From assembly GCA_036274895.1 (NCBI GenBank), contig DASUEU010000085.1, forward strand, positions 1 to 64,000: 64,000 nt of DNA, read 5' to 3'. A program made the translations under genes and the position numbers. Positions 52,874 to 60,902 of the stretch are shown here, in pieces (the first letter of the stretch is position 1; each line of letters opens with the position of its first letter). This DNA comes from CALMKX01 sp036274895. GTDB lineage: Bacteria; Acidobacteriota; Thermoanaerobaculia; Multivoradales; SZUA-115. Under the pieces are notes generated by a model that was not told the DNA's origin, searched no databases, and saw only the letters and a list, made by a program, of their open reading frames with translations.

Positions 52874-53704
52874 ATGTCGGGGGCCCTCGAAGGACTGCGC
52901 TTCGCCCTCGCCGGGCCGGGCAAGGTGGGCCGGAGCCTGGCTTCCTGGCTCACGGCCGCGGGGGCGAAGCTCGAGGTCGTGGTGGGAAGGGATGACGCCA
53001 CACGGCTACCGTCCCTATCCCACCTCGACCTGCTCCTCGTGGCGGTGCCGGACCCGGCCCTGGCGGCGGTCGCCACCCAGCTCGCGGCGACGGGCACGGC
53101 CCCGACCGTCGCCCTCCACACCTCGGGCAGCCGTGACGCCGCGGTGCTCGCCCCCTTGCGCCAGCAGGGCGCGGCGGTCGGCTCGTTCCACCCCCTCAAG
53201 GCCTTCCCGCGCCCCCTGCTCGAGCCGCTCTCCGCCCGCGGCGTGGTCTTCGGCATCGACGGCGACGACGCGGCCCTCGCCCTGGCCCGGCGGCTCGCTC
53301 AGGCTCTCGAGGCCGAGACCGTGGCGGTGCCGGCCGAGGCGCGGCGCCTCTATCACTTCGCCGCGACCTTCGCTGCCGGCGGCGTGGTGACGCTCGTCGC
53401 CGCCGCGTTCTCGTTGGCCACCCGCGCCGGCGTGAGCGGCGGAGTGCTCGCCGGCTACACCGAGCTGGCTCGCGGTGCCCTGGAGGAGGTGGGCCGGGCG
53501 GGCGAGCCCATCGCTGCGCTCACCGGCCCGGTGGCCCGCGGCGACGTCGCGACCGTCGAGGCAGCCCTCGCCGCCCTCGCCGCCCACGACCCCGAGGCCC
53601 TGCCCTTCGCCCGAGCTTTGGTCCAGGAGTCGATCCGTCAGCTTCGGCGCCGCGGGACCCTGTCGATCGGGCAGGAAGCAGTGGCGCGCCTGGTCACGCC
53701 GTAG
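52874..53704 (+). CDS. Rossmann-like oxidoreductase with DUF2520 C-terminal domain
   Basis: A 276-residue NAD(P)-binding protein of unknown substrate. The N-terminus has RFALAGPGKVGRSLASWLTA (GxGxxG-like fold) and LDLLLVAVPDPALAAVA. HTSGSRDAAVLAPL and GSFHPLKAF are hallmarks of the DUF2520 family. The C-terminal helical part contains YHFAATFAAGGVVTLVAAAF. No ribosome-binding site is present, but TATTCT ends 7 nt before the ATG, so it may be leaderless. Divergent from hrcA. Confidence 0.87.
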   Translation: MSGALEGLRFALAGPGKVGRSLASWLTAAGAKLEVVVGRDDATRLPSLSHLDLLLVAVPDPALAAVATQLAATGTAPTVALHTSGSRDAAVLAPLRQQGAAVGSFHPLKAFPRPLLEPLSARGVVFGIDGDDAALALARRLAQALEAETVAVPAEARRLYHFAATFAAGGVVTLVAAAFSLATRAGVSGGVLAGYTELARGALEEVGRAGEPIAALTGPVARGDVATVEAALAALAAHDPEALPFARALVQESIRQLRRRGTLSIGQEAVARLVTP

Positions 53705-53971
53705 GGCGCGCTCACCGCGTCTCTCCTCAACCCCTCCTCTCGGTGAAAGTCCCGCGGTCAGGCTCAACGCCATGAAGACATATTCATAACCTTAACTATT
53801 ACGGATGAAAACACTTGTCACTATTTCGAACTCTTCTGCACCTTGGTGTGTAGAGACGCAGCAAACCGCCGCGAGGATGGGGCAGCTCCGGGTGGGCGTT
53901 CCTGCGAGGTGGTTCCCTTCGGGTCGGACTGCGGGCTCGAGAACGAATCTCAACCCACAGAGGAGGACATG
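53705..53971. other. AT-richer intergenic region before the haloperoxidase gene
   Basis: This 267-nt gap contains a local AT-rich stretch near 53775-53835 (TATTCATAACCTTAACTATT), unusual for this genome. It is probably the promoter region of the haloperoxidase gene. No -35/-10 pair with good spacing, no dyad and no open reading frame of merit were found. Confidence 0.4.
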
Positions 53972-55696
53972 ATGGAGAAACCTTCACCGCAAGCTGCAAA
54001 GGGGATTACGGATGCCGAGGCCCCATTGGATCGGGGAGTGTCGCGCCGTGGCTTCCTGGGCTCCCTGGGCGGCGTCGCCGCCGCCGGCGCCTTGGGCGGG
54101 CTCGCCCTCGAGCCCCTGCTCGGCGGCAGCGAGGCCGAGGCGGCTCAGATCGGCCCGCTGATCGGCGCCGATCGCCTCAAGGCCGCCTACGATCTGCGGA
54201 TCGAGCTCGCCGACCGCCTGGCCGCCAAAGGCATCCCGGCCCAGACCTGCAACGGCGACGAGGACGACTTCCCCGTGGCCATCGGCAACTACTCGAAGGG
54301 CTTCGAGCACGACCCCGTGACCGGCCTGGTGGAGCCCTCCTCCTACGCCGCGTTCGTGGCCATCCTCGCCTCCGGCGATCCGGCCGACTTCGAGACCCTG
54401 CCGAACTTCGGGGCCCGCAAGCAGACCAACCCCCAGGCCGGCCTCGCCTTCGACACCGAGGGCTGTGACCCCCATCAGTTCGCCATCCCGCCGGCGCCCA
54501 AGTTCGACAGCGCCGAAGAGGCCGGCGAGATGGTCGAGCTGTACTGGATGGCCCTGCTGCGCGACACCCGCTTCACTGCCTACGGCACCAACGCCTTGGC
54601 CGCCGCGGCGGCCAAGGAGCTGTCCGACCTCACCGACTTCCGCGGCCCGAAGATCGACGGCAAGGTGACCGCACAGACCCTCTTCCGCGACGACCTGCCG
54701 GGCGCCCTCGACGGCCCCTACATCTCCCAGTTTCTGCTCAAGGGCACGCCGTTCGGGGCCGAGTACGTCGAGCGGCGCATGCGCACGCTGCTGCCCGGCA
54801 CCGACAAGATGACCACCTTCTCGGACTGGCTCGCCGTACAGAACGGCAACGTCCCCGGGGTGGAGAACTTCGACGCCACTCGCCGCTACGTGCGCAATGG
54901 CCGCGACCTCAGCCAGTGGGTGCACATCGACGTGCTCTTCCAGGCCTATTTCAACGCTTGTCTGATCTTGGGCACGCCGCCGAACACCTTCGATGGGCCG
55001 TCCTTCGGTGGCATCGGCGCCCCGCTCAACCCGGGCAACCCGTACCTCGGCTCGGGCACCCAGGACCCCTTCGGCACCTGGGGTCCTCCGGGCATCAAGG
55101 CGTTGCTCTGCGAAGTGGCCAGCCGCTGCCTCAAGGCGGTGTGGCATCAGAAGTGGTTCGTCCACCGGCGCCTGCGGCCGGAGGCGTTCGGCGGTCGGGT
55201 GCACGTCCACAAGACGGGCGCCGCCTCCTTCCCGATCCAGTCGGACGTGCTCGACTCCGAAGCCCTGGCCCGGGTGAAGAACAAGTTCGGCTCCTACCTG
55301 CTGCCGATGGTCTTCCCGGAAGGCTCGCCCACCCACCCCGCCTATGGTGCCGGCCACGCCACCGTCGCCGGGGCCTGCGTGACGATCTTGAAGGCCCTCT
55401 TCGACGAGAAGTTCATCGTCCCCAACCCGGTGGTGCCCAACAACACCGGCACCGGCCTGGTGGCCTACACCGGCGACCCGCTGACCGTGGGCGGCGAGCT
55501 CAACAAGCTGGCGTCGAACGTCGCCACCGGCCGAAACGTCGCCGGGGTCCACTGGCGTACCGACGCCACGGCGTCGCTGCGGTTGGGTGAGGCGGTCGCC
55601 ATCGGCCTGCTCAAGGACCACCTCGCGACCTTCAACGAAGGCGGCGCTTACTACTTCACCGACTTCGACGGCAACCCCGTCGCGATCACCCCGTAG
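53972..55696 (+). CDS. Tat-exported vanadium-dependent haloperoxidase (PAP2 superfamily)
   Basis: Oxidises halides with hydrogen peroxide, using vanadate, outside the cytoplasm. A twin-arginine signal (GVSRRGFLGSLGGVAAAGAL) opens the 574-residue protein. The vanadate site is recognisable: KWFVHRRLRPEAF (Lys and Arg), SPTHPAYGAGHATVAGA (Gly-His; Ala where many have Ser) and NVAGVHWRTDA (Arg before it, His, Asp). AGGAGG lies 5 nt before the second of two tandem ATGs. It stands alone with repeats downstream. The natural substrate is unknown; bromination or chlorination cannot be predicted. Confidence 0.88.
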   Translation: MEKPSPQAAKGITDAEAPLDRGVSRRGFLGSLGGVAAAGALGGLALEPLLGGSEAEAAQIGPLIGADRLKAAYDLRIELADRLAAKGIPAQTCNGDEDDFPVAIGNYSKGFEHDPVTGLVEPSSYAAFVAILASGDPADFETLPNFGARKQTNPQAGLAFDTEGCDPHQFAIPPAPKFDSAEEAGEMVELYWMALLRDTRFTAYGTNALAAAAAKELSDLTDFRGPKIDGKVTAQTLFRDDLPGALDGPYISQFLLKGTPFGAEYVERRMRTLLPGTDKMTTFSDWLAVQNGNVPGVENFDATRRYVRNGRDLSQWVHIDVLFQAYFNACLILGTPPNTFDGPSFGGIGAPLNPGNPYLGSGTQDPFGTWGPPGIKALLCEVASRCLKAVWHQKWFVHRRLRPEAFGGRVHVHKTGAASFPIQSDVLDSEALARVKNKFGSYLLPMVFPEGSPTHPAYGAGHATVAGACVTILKALFDEKFIVPNPVVPNNTGTGLVAYTGDPLTVGGELNKLASNVATGRNVAGVHWRTDATASLRLGEAVAIGLLKDHLATFNEGGAYYFTDFDGNPVAITP

Positions 55697-55701
55697 TCCC
55701 C

Positions 55702-55787
55702 GTAGGGGCGGCCCCCGTGGCCGCCCCTCACCCCGCCCGAGCCGGGAGACTCGTGCGATCGTAGGGGCGACGCATGCGATACCCTAC
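55702..55787. repeat. Two REP-like elements after the haloperoxidase gene
   Basis: The first (55702-55730), GTAGGGGCGGCCCCCG then TGGCCGCCCCTCA, is a near-perfect palindrome matching the inverse of the copy at 36332. The second (55761-55787), GTAGGGGCGACGCATGCG then ATACCCTAC, is a degenerate palindrome of the same family. They begin 5 nt after the haloperoxidase stop. Confidence 0.7.
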
Positions 55788-55861
55788 CCCGGACCCCGGC
55801 GGGTTATCCCCTCCTTTCCGAAAGACGCTTCGTAATATCCGCCTTCTAGACTGCCGCTACC

Positions 55862-55890
55862 TTGACCGCCCCTGGGGTTGGTGCTAAGTT
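55862..55890 (+). promoter_or_regulatory. Promoter of mglA
   Basis: TTGACC (55862-55867) and TAAGTT (55885-55890) are 17 nt apart, with TGC immediately before the -10 (extended -10). The expected start gives a 5' leader of about 37 nt before the mglA ATG. Confidence 0.7.
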
Positions 55891-55933
55891 CATCGACCCT
55901 CCGCTATACGGGCCGAGGACGAGGGTCTCCTCC

Positions 55934-57049
55934 ATGGTCTTCTTCAACTACAGCCGCATGCAGATGGCCGCGAAGATCGTTTATTACGGTCCCGGCTTGT
56001 GCGGCAAGACGACCAACCTCCACTGGATCTACAACCACACCACCAACGAGTCACGCGGCGAGATGGTCTCTCTCGAGACCGAGACGGACCGTACCCTCTT
56101 CTTCGATCTCCTGCCGATCGACGTCGGCAACATCGCGGGTTTCGAAACTCGTCTCCAGCTCTACACCGTTCCCGGACAGGTCTTCTACAACACCACCCGC
56201 AAGCTGGTTCTGAAGGGTGTGGACGGCGTGGTGTTCGTCGCCGATTCGCAGCGCCCGATGCTCCAAGCCAACCTCGATTCTTTTCGCAATCTCGAGGAGA
56301 ACCTGGCCGACATGGGCCTGACGACGAATACCATTCCCCTGGTGCTGCAATACAACAAGCGGGATCTGGCCGACATCCTCTCGGTCGAGGAGCTCAACCG
56401 CGCCATCAACCGTGACGGCTGGCCGTGGTTCGAAAGCTCGGCGGTCCAGGGCAAGGGCGTGTTCGAGACCCTCAAGGGCGTCTCCAAGCTGACCCTGGTC
56501 TCGTTGCGCCAACGGCTCCAGAAGGGCAGTCCGGGGGCGAGCGAGCGGCCGATGGTGGTGGTGGCTGATGCCCCCGCCAAGCCCAAGGCTCCGGCCGCCC
56601 GCCCCCCGCAGGCCAAGGCCGAGGCCCGCGAGCCTGCCCCGCCCGCGCCCCCACCGGCGGCACCGCCCCGGGCAGCGGAGCCGGCCCCGGCCAGGCCGGC
56701 TCCCCCTCCGGCACCGGCGGCCAGGAAAGCGCGGGCGGTCGACGCCATCAGCGAGCTCGAGAAGATCCGGCGCGAGACTTTGCGCGGCCCGAACGCACCG
56801 GCCCGGGCCGCGGCGACGCCCGGCCCCGAGGCCCGCAACGGCTCCGACCAGCTCTTCCGCGACATCCACCTGACCTTGAAGCGGGCCGACTTCGAACGGG
56901 CGCGCCGCTTCTCGCTCACCCTGCTGGTCGAGGACGAGAGCCACACCGTGGTCGACGCGGTGCGCGGTCTGGAGGTGGACATCGACGACCCGCGGGCCCT
57001 CGACAAGGTGCTGCTCAAGCTGAACATCGCCCTGCACTCGAAAGACTGA
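55934..57049 (+). CDS. mglA: MglA-like Ras-family GTPase with long C-terminal extension
   Basis: Polarity GTPase that in myxobacteria directs pili and gliding machinery. The GTPase domain (residues 1-195) has VYYGPGLCGKTTNLHWIY (P-loop), the PGQVFYNTTRKLVLKGVDG block and the base-specific YNKRDL. MglA is normally about 195 residues. Here a Pro/Ala-rich linker (about 205-290) and a C-terminal helical piece (DQLFRDIHLTLKRADFERAR, FSLTLLVEDE, LKLNIALHSKD) make it 371. The gene is followed by nrdR. pilT elsewhere in the window is a plausible functional partner. Confidence 0.9.
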   Translation: MVFFNYSRMQMAAKIVYYGPGLCGKTTNLHWIYNHTTNESRGEMVSLETETDRTLFFDLLPIDVGNIAGFETRLQLYTVPGQVFYNTTRKLVLKGVDGVVFVADSQRPMLQANLDSFRNLEENLADMGLTTNTIPLVLQYNKRDLADILSVEELNRAINRDGWPWFESSAVQGKGVFETLKGVSKLTLVSLRQRLQKGSPGASERPMVVVADAPAKPKAPAARPPQAKAEAREPAPPAPPPAAPPRAAEPAPARPAPPPAPAARKARAVDAISELEKIRRETLRGPNAPARAAATPGPEARNGSDQLFRDIHLTLKRADFERARRFSLTLLVEDESHTVVDAVRGLEVDIDDPRALDKVLLKLNIALHSKD

Positions 57050-57058
57050 GGGCGCGCC

Positions 57059-57526
57059 ATGCGCTGTCCCTTCTGCGGCAAGAACGACGATCGAGTCGTC
57101 GACTCCCGGGAGAGCCGGGCCGGGGACACCATCCGCCGCCGCCGCGAGTGCATCTCCTGCGGTCGTCGCTTCACTTCCTATGAGCAGATCGAAGACATCG
57201 CCTACATGGTGATCAAGAGCGACGGCAGCCGCCAGGAGTTCTCCCGCAAGAAGCTCCTGCTCGGGCTGTTCAAGGCGTGCGAGAAGCGGCCGGTGTCCGC
57301 CAAGCAGCTCGACGCCATCGTCGACGCTACCGAGGCCCTGGTGCACAAGAGCGAGGACCGCGAGATCTCCACCCGCGAGATCGGCGAGTTCGTGATGAGC
57401 AAGCTCAAAGAACTCGATCCCGTCGCCTTCGTGCGCTTCGCCTCGGTCTACCGCCGCTTCGAGGACATCGGCGCCTTCATGGAAGAGGTCCAGGCCCTGG
57501 TCGGCGAACGCCGCGGTGGGCCCTGA
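57059..57526 (+). CDS. nrdR: Transcriptional repressor NrdR
   Basis: Zinc and ATP/dATP-binding repressor of ribonucleotide reductase genes, 155 residues. The zinc ribbon is MRCPFCGKNDDRVVDSRES and CISCGRRFTSYE. The ATP-cone domain follows (KKLLLGLFKACEKRPVSAKQ, VRFASVYRRFEDI). It is 9 nt after mglA and 2 nt before the second lon gene, so all belong to one transcript. Confidence 0.96.
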   Translation: MRCPFCGKNDDRVVDSRESRAGDTIRRRRECISCGRRFTSYEQIEDIAYMVIKSDGSRQEFSRKKLLLGLFKACEKRPVSAKQLDAIVDATEALVHKSEDREISTREIGEFVMSKLKELDPVAFVRFASVYRRFEDIGAFMEEVQALVGERRGGP

Positions 57527-57528
57527 CC

Positions 57529-59907
57529 ATGCCCAGGACCAAGACGACCGAGCCGGAAAGCGATCAGCCGGCCATTCCCGACGTGCTCCCCGTCCTGCCG
57601 TTGAAGGACGCGGTGCTCTTCCCCTACATCATCCTGCCCCTGTCGGTCTCTCGCGACGCCAGCGTCGAGGCCGTGGACCGGGCCCTCGCCAGCCACCGCC
57701 TGCTGGTGGTCGCCACCCAGCGCGACCCGGCCGAGGAGGATCCGGGGGCGGACGGCTTCTTCCCCGTGGGCACGGCGGCGAGCGTCACCCGCATGCTCAA
57801 GTTGCCGGACGGGCGCATCCGCATCCTGGTCCAGGGCCTGGCGCGGGTGCGCCTGACCCACATCGGCCAGGTGGAGCCCTTCGTCCAGGCGCGCATCGAG
57901 GTGCTCGAGGACGAGGCTCCCGTCGAGCACGGCTCGCCGCTGGCTCTCGAGGCCCTGCTGCGCTCGGTCAAGGATCTCCTCGATCGCGCCGCCAGCCTGG
58001 GCAAGGGGATTTCCTCCGAAGTGCTGGTGATCGCCTCGAACCTCCAGCACCCCGGACGCCTCGCCGACCTGACGGCCAGCAACCTCGAGCTGCCGGCAGC
58101 CGAGGCCCGGGAGCTGCTCGAGATCCGCAACCCACTGGCGCGTCTGGCGAGGATCAACGACCTGCTCTCGCGCGAGGTCGCGGTGCTGACCATGCAGCAG
58201 GAGATCTCCTCCCACGCGCGGGGGGAGATGGACAAGAGCCAGCGCGAGTACTTCTTGCGCCAGCAGCTCAAGACCATCCGTGACGAGCTGGGGGAAAGTG
58301 ACGAGCTCGCCCAGGAGATCGCCGCCTACCGCAAGACGGCGGACGAGAAGGCCATCACCGGCGAGGCGAGGGAGGAGCTGGAGCGGCAAGTCCGCCGCCT
58401 CGAGCGTAGCCACCCGGAGAGCGCCGAGACGGCCATCGTGCGCACTTACCTCGACTGGCTCACGGGCCTTCCCTGGAGCACCGCCACCCCCGACAACCTC
58501 GACCTCGAGCACGCCCGGCACGTCCTCGACGAGGACCACTACGGCCTCGTCAAGGTCAAGGAGCGCATCCTCGAGCATCTGGCCGTCTGCCGGCTGAAAG
58601 GGGGCGACACCCGCGGCCCTCTGCTGTGCTTCGTCGGCCCTCCCGGGGTGGGCAAGACCTCCCTCGGCCGGTCGATCGCCCGCGCCCTGGGCCGGCAGTT
58701 CGTGCGCGTCTCTCTGGGTGGCGTGCGCGACGAAGCGGAGATCCGCGGCCACCGGCGCACCTACGTCGGCGCCCTGCCGGGCCGCATCCTCCAGGGCCTG
58801 TCGCAGGCGAAGAGCGCCAATCCGGTGTTCATGCTCGACGAGATCGACAAGCTCGGCACCGACTTTCGCGGCGACCCCTCCTCGGCCCTGCTCGAGGTGC
58901 TCGACCCGGAGCAGAACTCGGGCTTCGTCGACCATTACCTGGGCGTACCCTTCGACCTCTCGAAGGTGATGTTCATCACCACGGCGAACCTGCTCGACCC
59001 CGTCCAGCCGGCCTTTCTCGATCGCCTGGAGGTGATCCCCTTGACCGGCTACACCGAGCCGGAGAAGCTGGCCATCGCCCGCCGCCATCTGCTGCCCCGG
59101 CAGCTCGCTGCCCACGGCCTCGGGCCCCAGGACCTGCGGCTGACCGAGCGCGGGCTCGCCTTCCTGGTCTCCTCCTACACGCGGGAGGCCGGACTGCGCA
59201 ACCTCGAGAGGGAGATCGCCGCCCTCTGCCGCAAGGCCGCAGTGCGCGTGGCGAGCGGCAAGCGGGGCGGCCGACCGCTGTCGCCGCCGGTGATCGAGAA
59301 GCTCCTGGGCCCCCCCCGGCACTGGAACGAGGAGCTGCTGGGCCAGGACCGCGTGGGCATCGCCACCGGCCTGGCCTGGACGGCGGCGGGGGGCGACATC
59401 CTGCTGATCGAGGTCGCGGCCCTGCCCGGCAAGGGGGAGCTGCGGCTCACCGGCCACCTGGGCGAGGTGATGCGCGAGTCGGCACAGGCCGCCCTCTCCT
59501 GCTCGCGGGCCTTCGCCGAGCGCGACGGCGTTCCCGCTTCCTGGTTCGCCGAGCACGACTTGCACGTCCACGTGCCCGCCGGCTCGGTGCCCAAGGACGG
59601 TCCTTCGGCCGGCGTCACCATCGCCACGGCGATCCTCTCGACGGCCCTCTCCCGGCCGATCCACCGCCGCGTGGCGATGACCGGCGAGATCACCCTGCGC
59701 GGCGACATCCTGCCCATCGGCGGCGTGCGCGAGAAGCTGATGGCCGCCCATCTGGCGGGGGTCGAGACGGTGATCCTTCCTCGGCTCAACCGCCGTGACC
59801 TCGCCGAGGTGCCCAAGGAGGTCAGCGAGAGGCTCCGGCTGGTCTTCGCCGAGACCCTCGACGACGCCCTGGCCACGGCCCTCCAGGCCCCGGCCGAACC
59901 CTCATGA
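57529..59907 (+). CDS. lon: ATP-dependent protease Lon (second copy)
   Basis: A second LonA-type protease, 792 residues. LON domain VLPVLPLKDAVLFPYIILPL, AAA+ module with GPPGVGKTSLGRSIARA and VFMLDEIDKLG, and protease domain with Ser in PKDGPSAGVTIAT and Lys in GGVREKLMAAHLA are all intact, so it is likely active. It differs from the first copy in sequence and genomic setting (nrdR-lon-thiL). The two may split housekeeping and regulatory work, as in myxobacteria with LonV and LonD. Confidence 0.95.
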   Translation: MPRTKTTEPESDQPAIPDVLPVLPLKDAVLFPYIILPLSVSRDASVEAVDRALASHRLLVVATQRDPAEEDPGADGFFPVGTAASVTRMLKLPDGRIRILVQGLARVRLTHIGQVEPFVQARIEVLEDEAPVEHGSPLALEALLRSVKDLLDRAASLGKGISSEVLVIASNLQHPGRLADLTASNLELPAAEARELLEIRNPLARLARINDLLSREVAVLTMQQEISSHARGEMDKSQREYFLRQQLKTIRDELGESDELAQEIAAYRKTADEKAITGEAREELERQVRRLERSHPESAETAIVRTYLDWLTGLPWSTATPDNLDLEHARHVLDEDHYGLVKVKERILEHLAVCRLKGGDTRGPLLCFVGPPGVGKTSLGRSIARALGRQFVRVSLGGVRDEAEIRGHRRTYVGALPGRILQGLSQAKSANPVFMLDEIDKLGTDFRGDPSSALLEVLDPEQNSGFVDHYLGVPFDLSKVMFITTANLLDPVQPAFLDRLEVIPLTGYTEPEKLAIARRHLLPRQLAAHGLGPQDLRLTERGLAFLVSSYTREAGLRNLEREIAALCRKAAVRVASGKRGGRPLSPPVIEKLLGPPRHWNEELLGQDRVGIATGLAWTAAGGDILLIEVAALPGKGELRLTGHLGEVMRESAQAALSCSRAFAERDGVPASWFAEHDLHVHVPAGSVPKDGPSAGVTIATAILSTALSRPIHRRVAMTGEITLRGDILPIGGVREKLMAAHLAGVETVILPRLNRRDLAEVPKEVSERLRLVFAETLDDALATALQAPAEPS

Positions 59908-60902
59908 GCGAGAGTGAGCGCGCCCTCCTCGCCTGGTTGCGGCAGGAGGCCCGCTCCGCCGGCGGTGAGCTGCTAGGCGACGACTGCGCCTGCCTCCCCG
60001 CGGCCGGCCCCCTGGCGGTGACCGTCGACACCCAGATCGAGGGCACGCATTTCCTGCCCGGCACCGACGAGGCGCTGCTCGGGCCGCGCTTGCTGGCGGT
60101 CAATCTCTCCGACCTCGCCGCCCAAGGGGCGCTGCCGCAGTGGGCCGTGCTCACCGTGGCAGCGCCGGCCGGGTTCCGCCATCGCCGCTTCTTCCGGACC
60201 CTGGTGGGAGCCTGTCGCCGTTGGGGCGTGAAGCTCGCGGGGGGCGACCTCGCCCGGGCTCCCCTCGTCGCCCTGACCCTGACCCTGATCGGGGTAAAGC
60301 GGCCCGGCGGCCGCTGGCTCGAGCGGCGCTTGGCCCGGCCCGGAGACGGGCTCTTCGTCGGCGGCACCCTCGGCGAATCCGCGGCGGGGCAGCGCCTCCT
60401 GGCTCGAGGTGCCCGGCTCTCGGGCCGCTCCGTGGTGCTGCCGGCGGACCTGCCCGAGCGGGGCACCCTGGCCGCCGCCGCCCGCCGCGCCGTGAGCCGC
60501 CATCTGCGGCCCACACCCCAGCTCGAGCTGTCGGCCTGGCTGGCCGAGCAGGAAAGAGTCGGCGCGATCGACGTCTCGGACGGGCTCGCCCTCGACCTCG
60601 ACCGGCTGTGCGGAGAAGGCGCCGTCGGCGCCCGGATCGAAGCCGAGAGCCTGCCCTTCTCGCCCCGGCTGGCGGAGCTCGCCGCCTGGCTGGGAGAGGA
60701 TGCCCGCCGCCTGGCTCTCACCGGCGGCGAGGACTACGTGCTGCTGTTCACCTTACCGGCGCTCCAGGCACCGCCGCCTCGCTTCGGCGCAGTGCGCATC
60801 GGGTCGATCACCAGGGCCCGCAAGGTCGAGATCGTCGAGGGGGGGCAGCGCAACGAGCTGCCGGCAGCGGGCTGGGACCACCTGGACCGTCACAGCCAAT
60901 AA
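59904..60902 (+). CDS. thiL: Thiamine-monophosphate kinase ThiL
   Basis: Phosphorylates thiamine monophosphate to the active diphosphate. The 332-residue PurM-like protein has LGDDCACLPAAGPLAVTVDT, GTHFLPG, AVNLSDLAAQGALPQW, KLAGGDLARAP, ISVSDGL-like AIDVSDGLALDLDRL and LTGGEDYVLLFTL. It overlaps lon by 4 nt (ATGA) and converges on the glycosyltransferase gene with a 13-nt overlap. Confidence 0.94.
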   Translation: MSESERALLAWLRQEARSAGGELLGDDCACLPAAGPLAVTVDTQIEGTHFLPGTDEALLGPRLLAVNLSDLAAQGALPQWAVLTVAAPAGFRHRRFFRTLVGACRRWGVKLAGGDLARAPLVALTLTLIGVKRPGGRWLERRLARPGDGLFVGGTLGESAAGQRLLARGARLSGRSVVLPADLPERGTLAAAARRAVSRHLRPTPQLELSAWLAEQERVGAIDVSDGLALDLDRLCGEGAVGARIEAESLPFSPRLAELAAWLGEDARRLALTGGEDYVLLFTLPALQAPPPRFGAVRIGSITRARKVEIVEGGQRNELPAAGWDHLDRHSQ

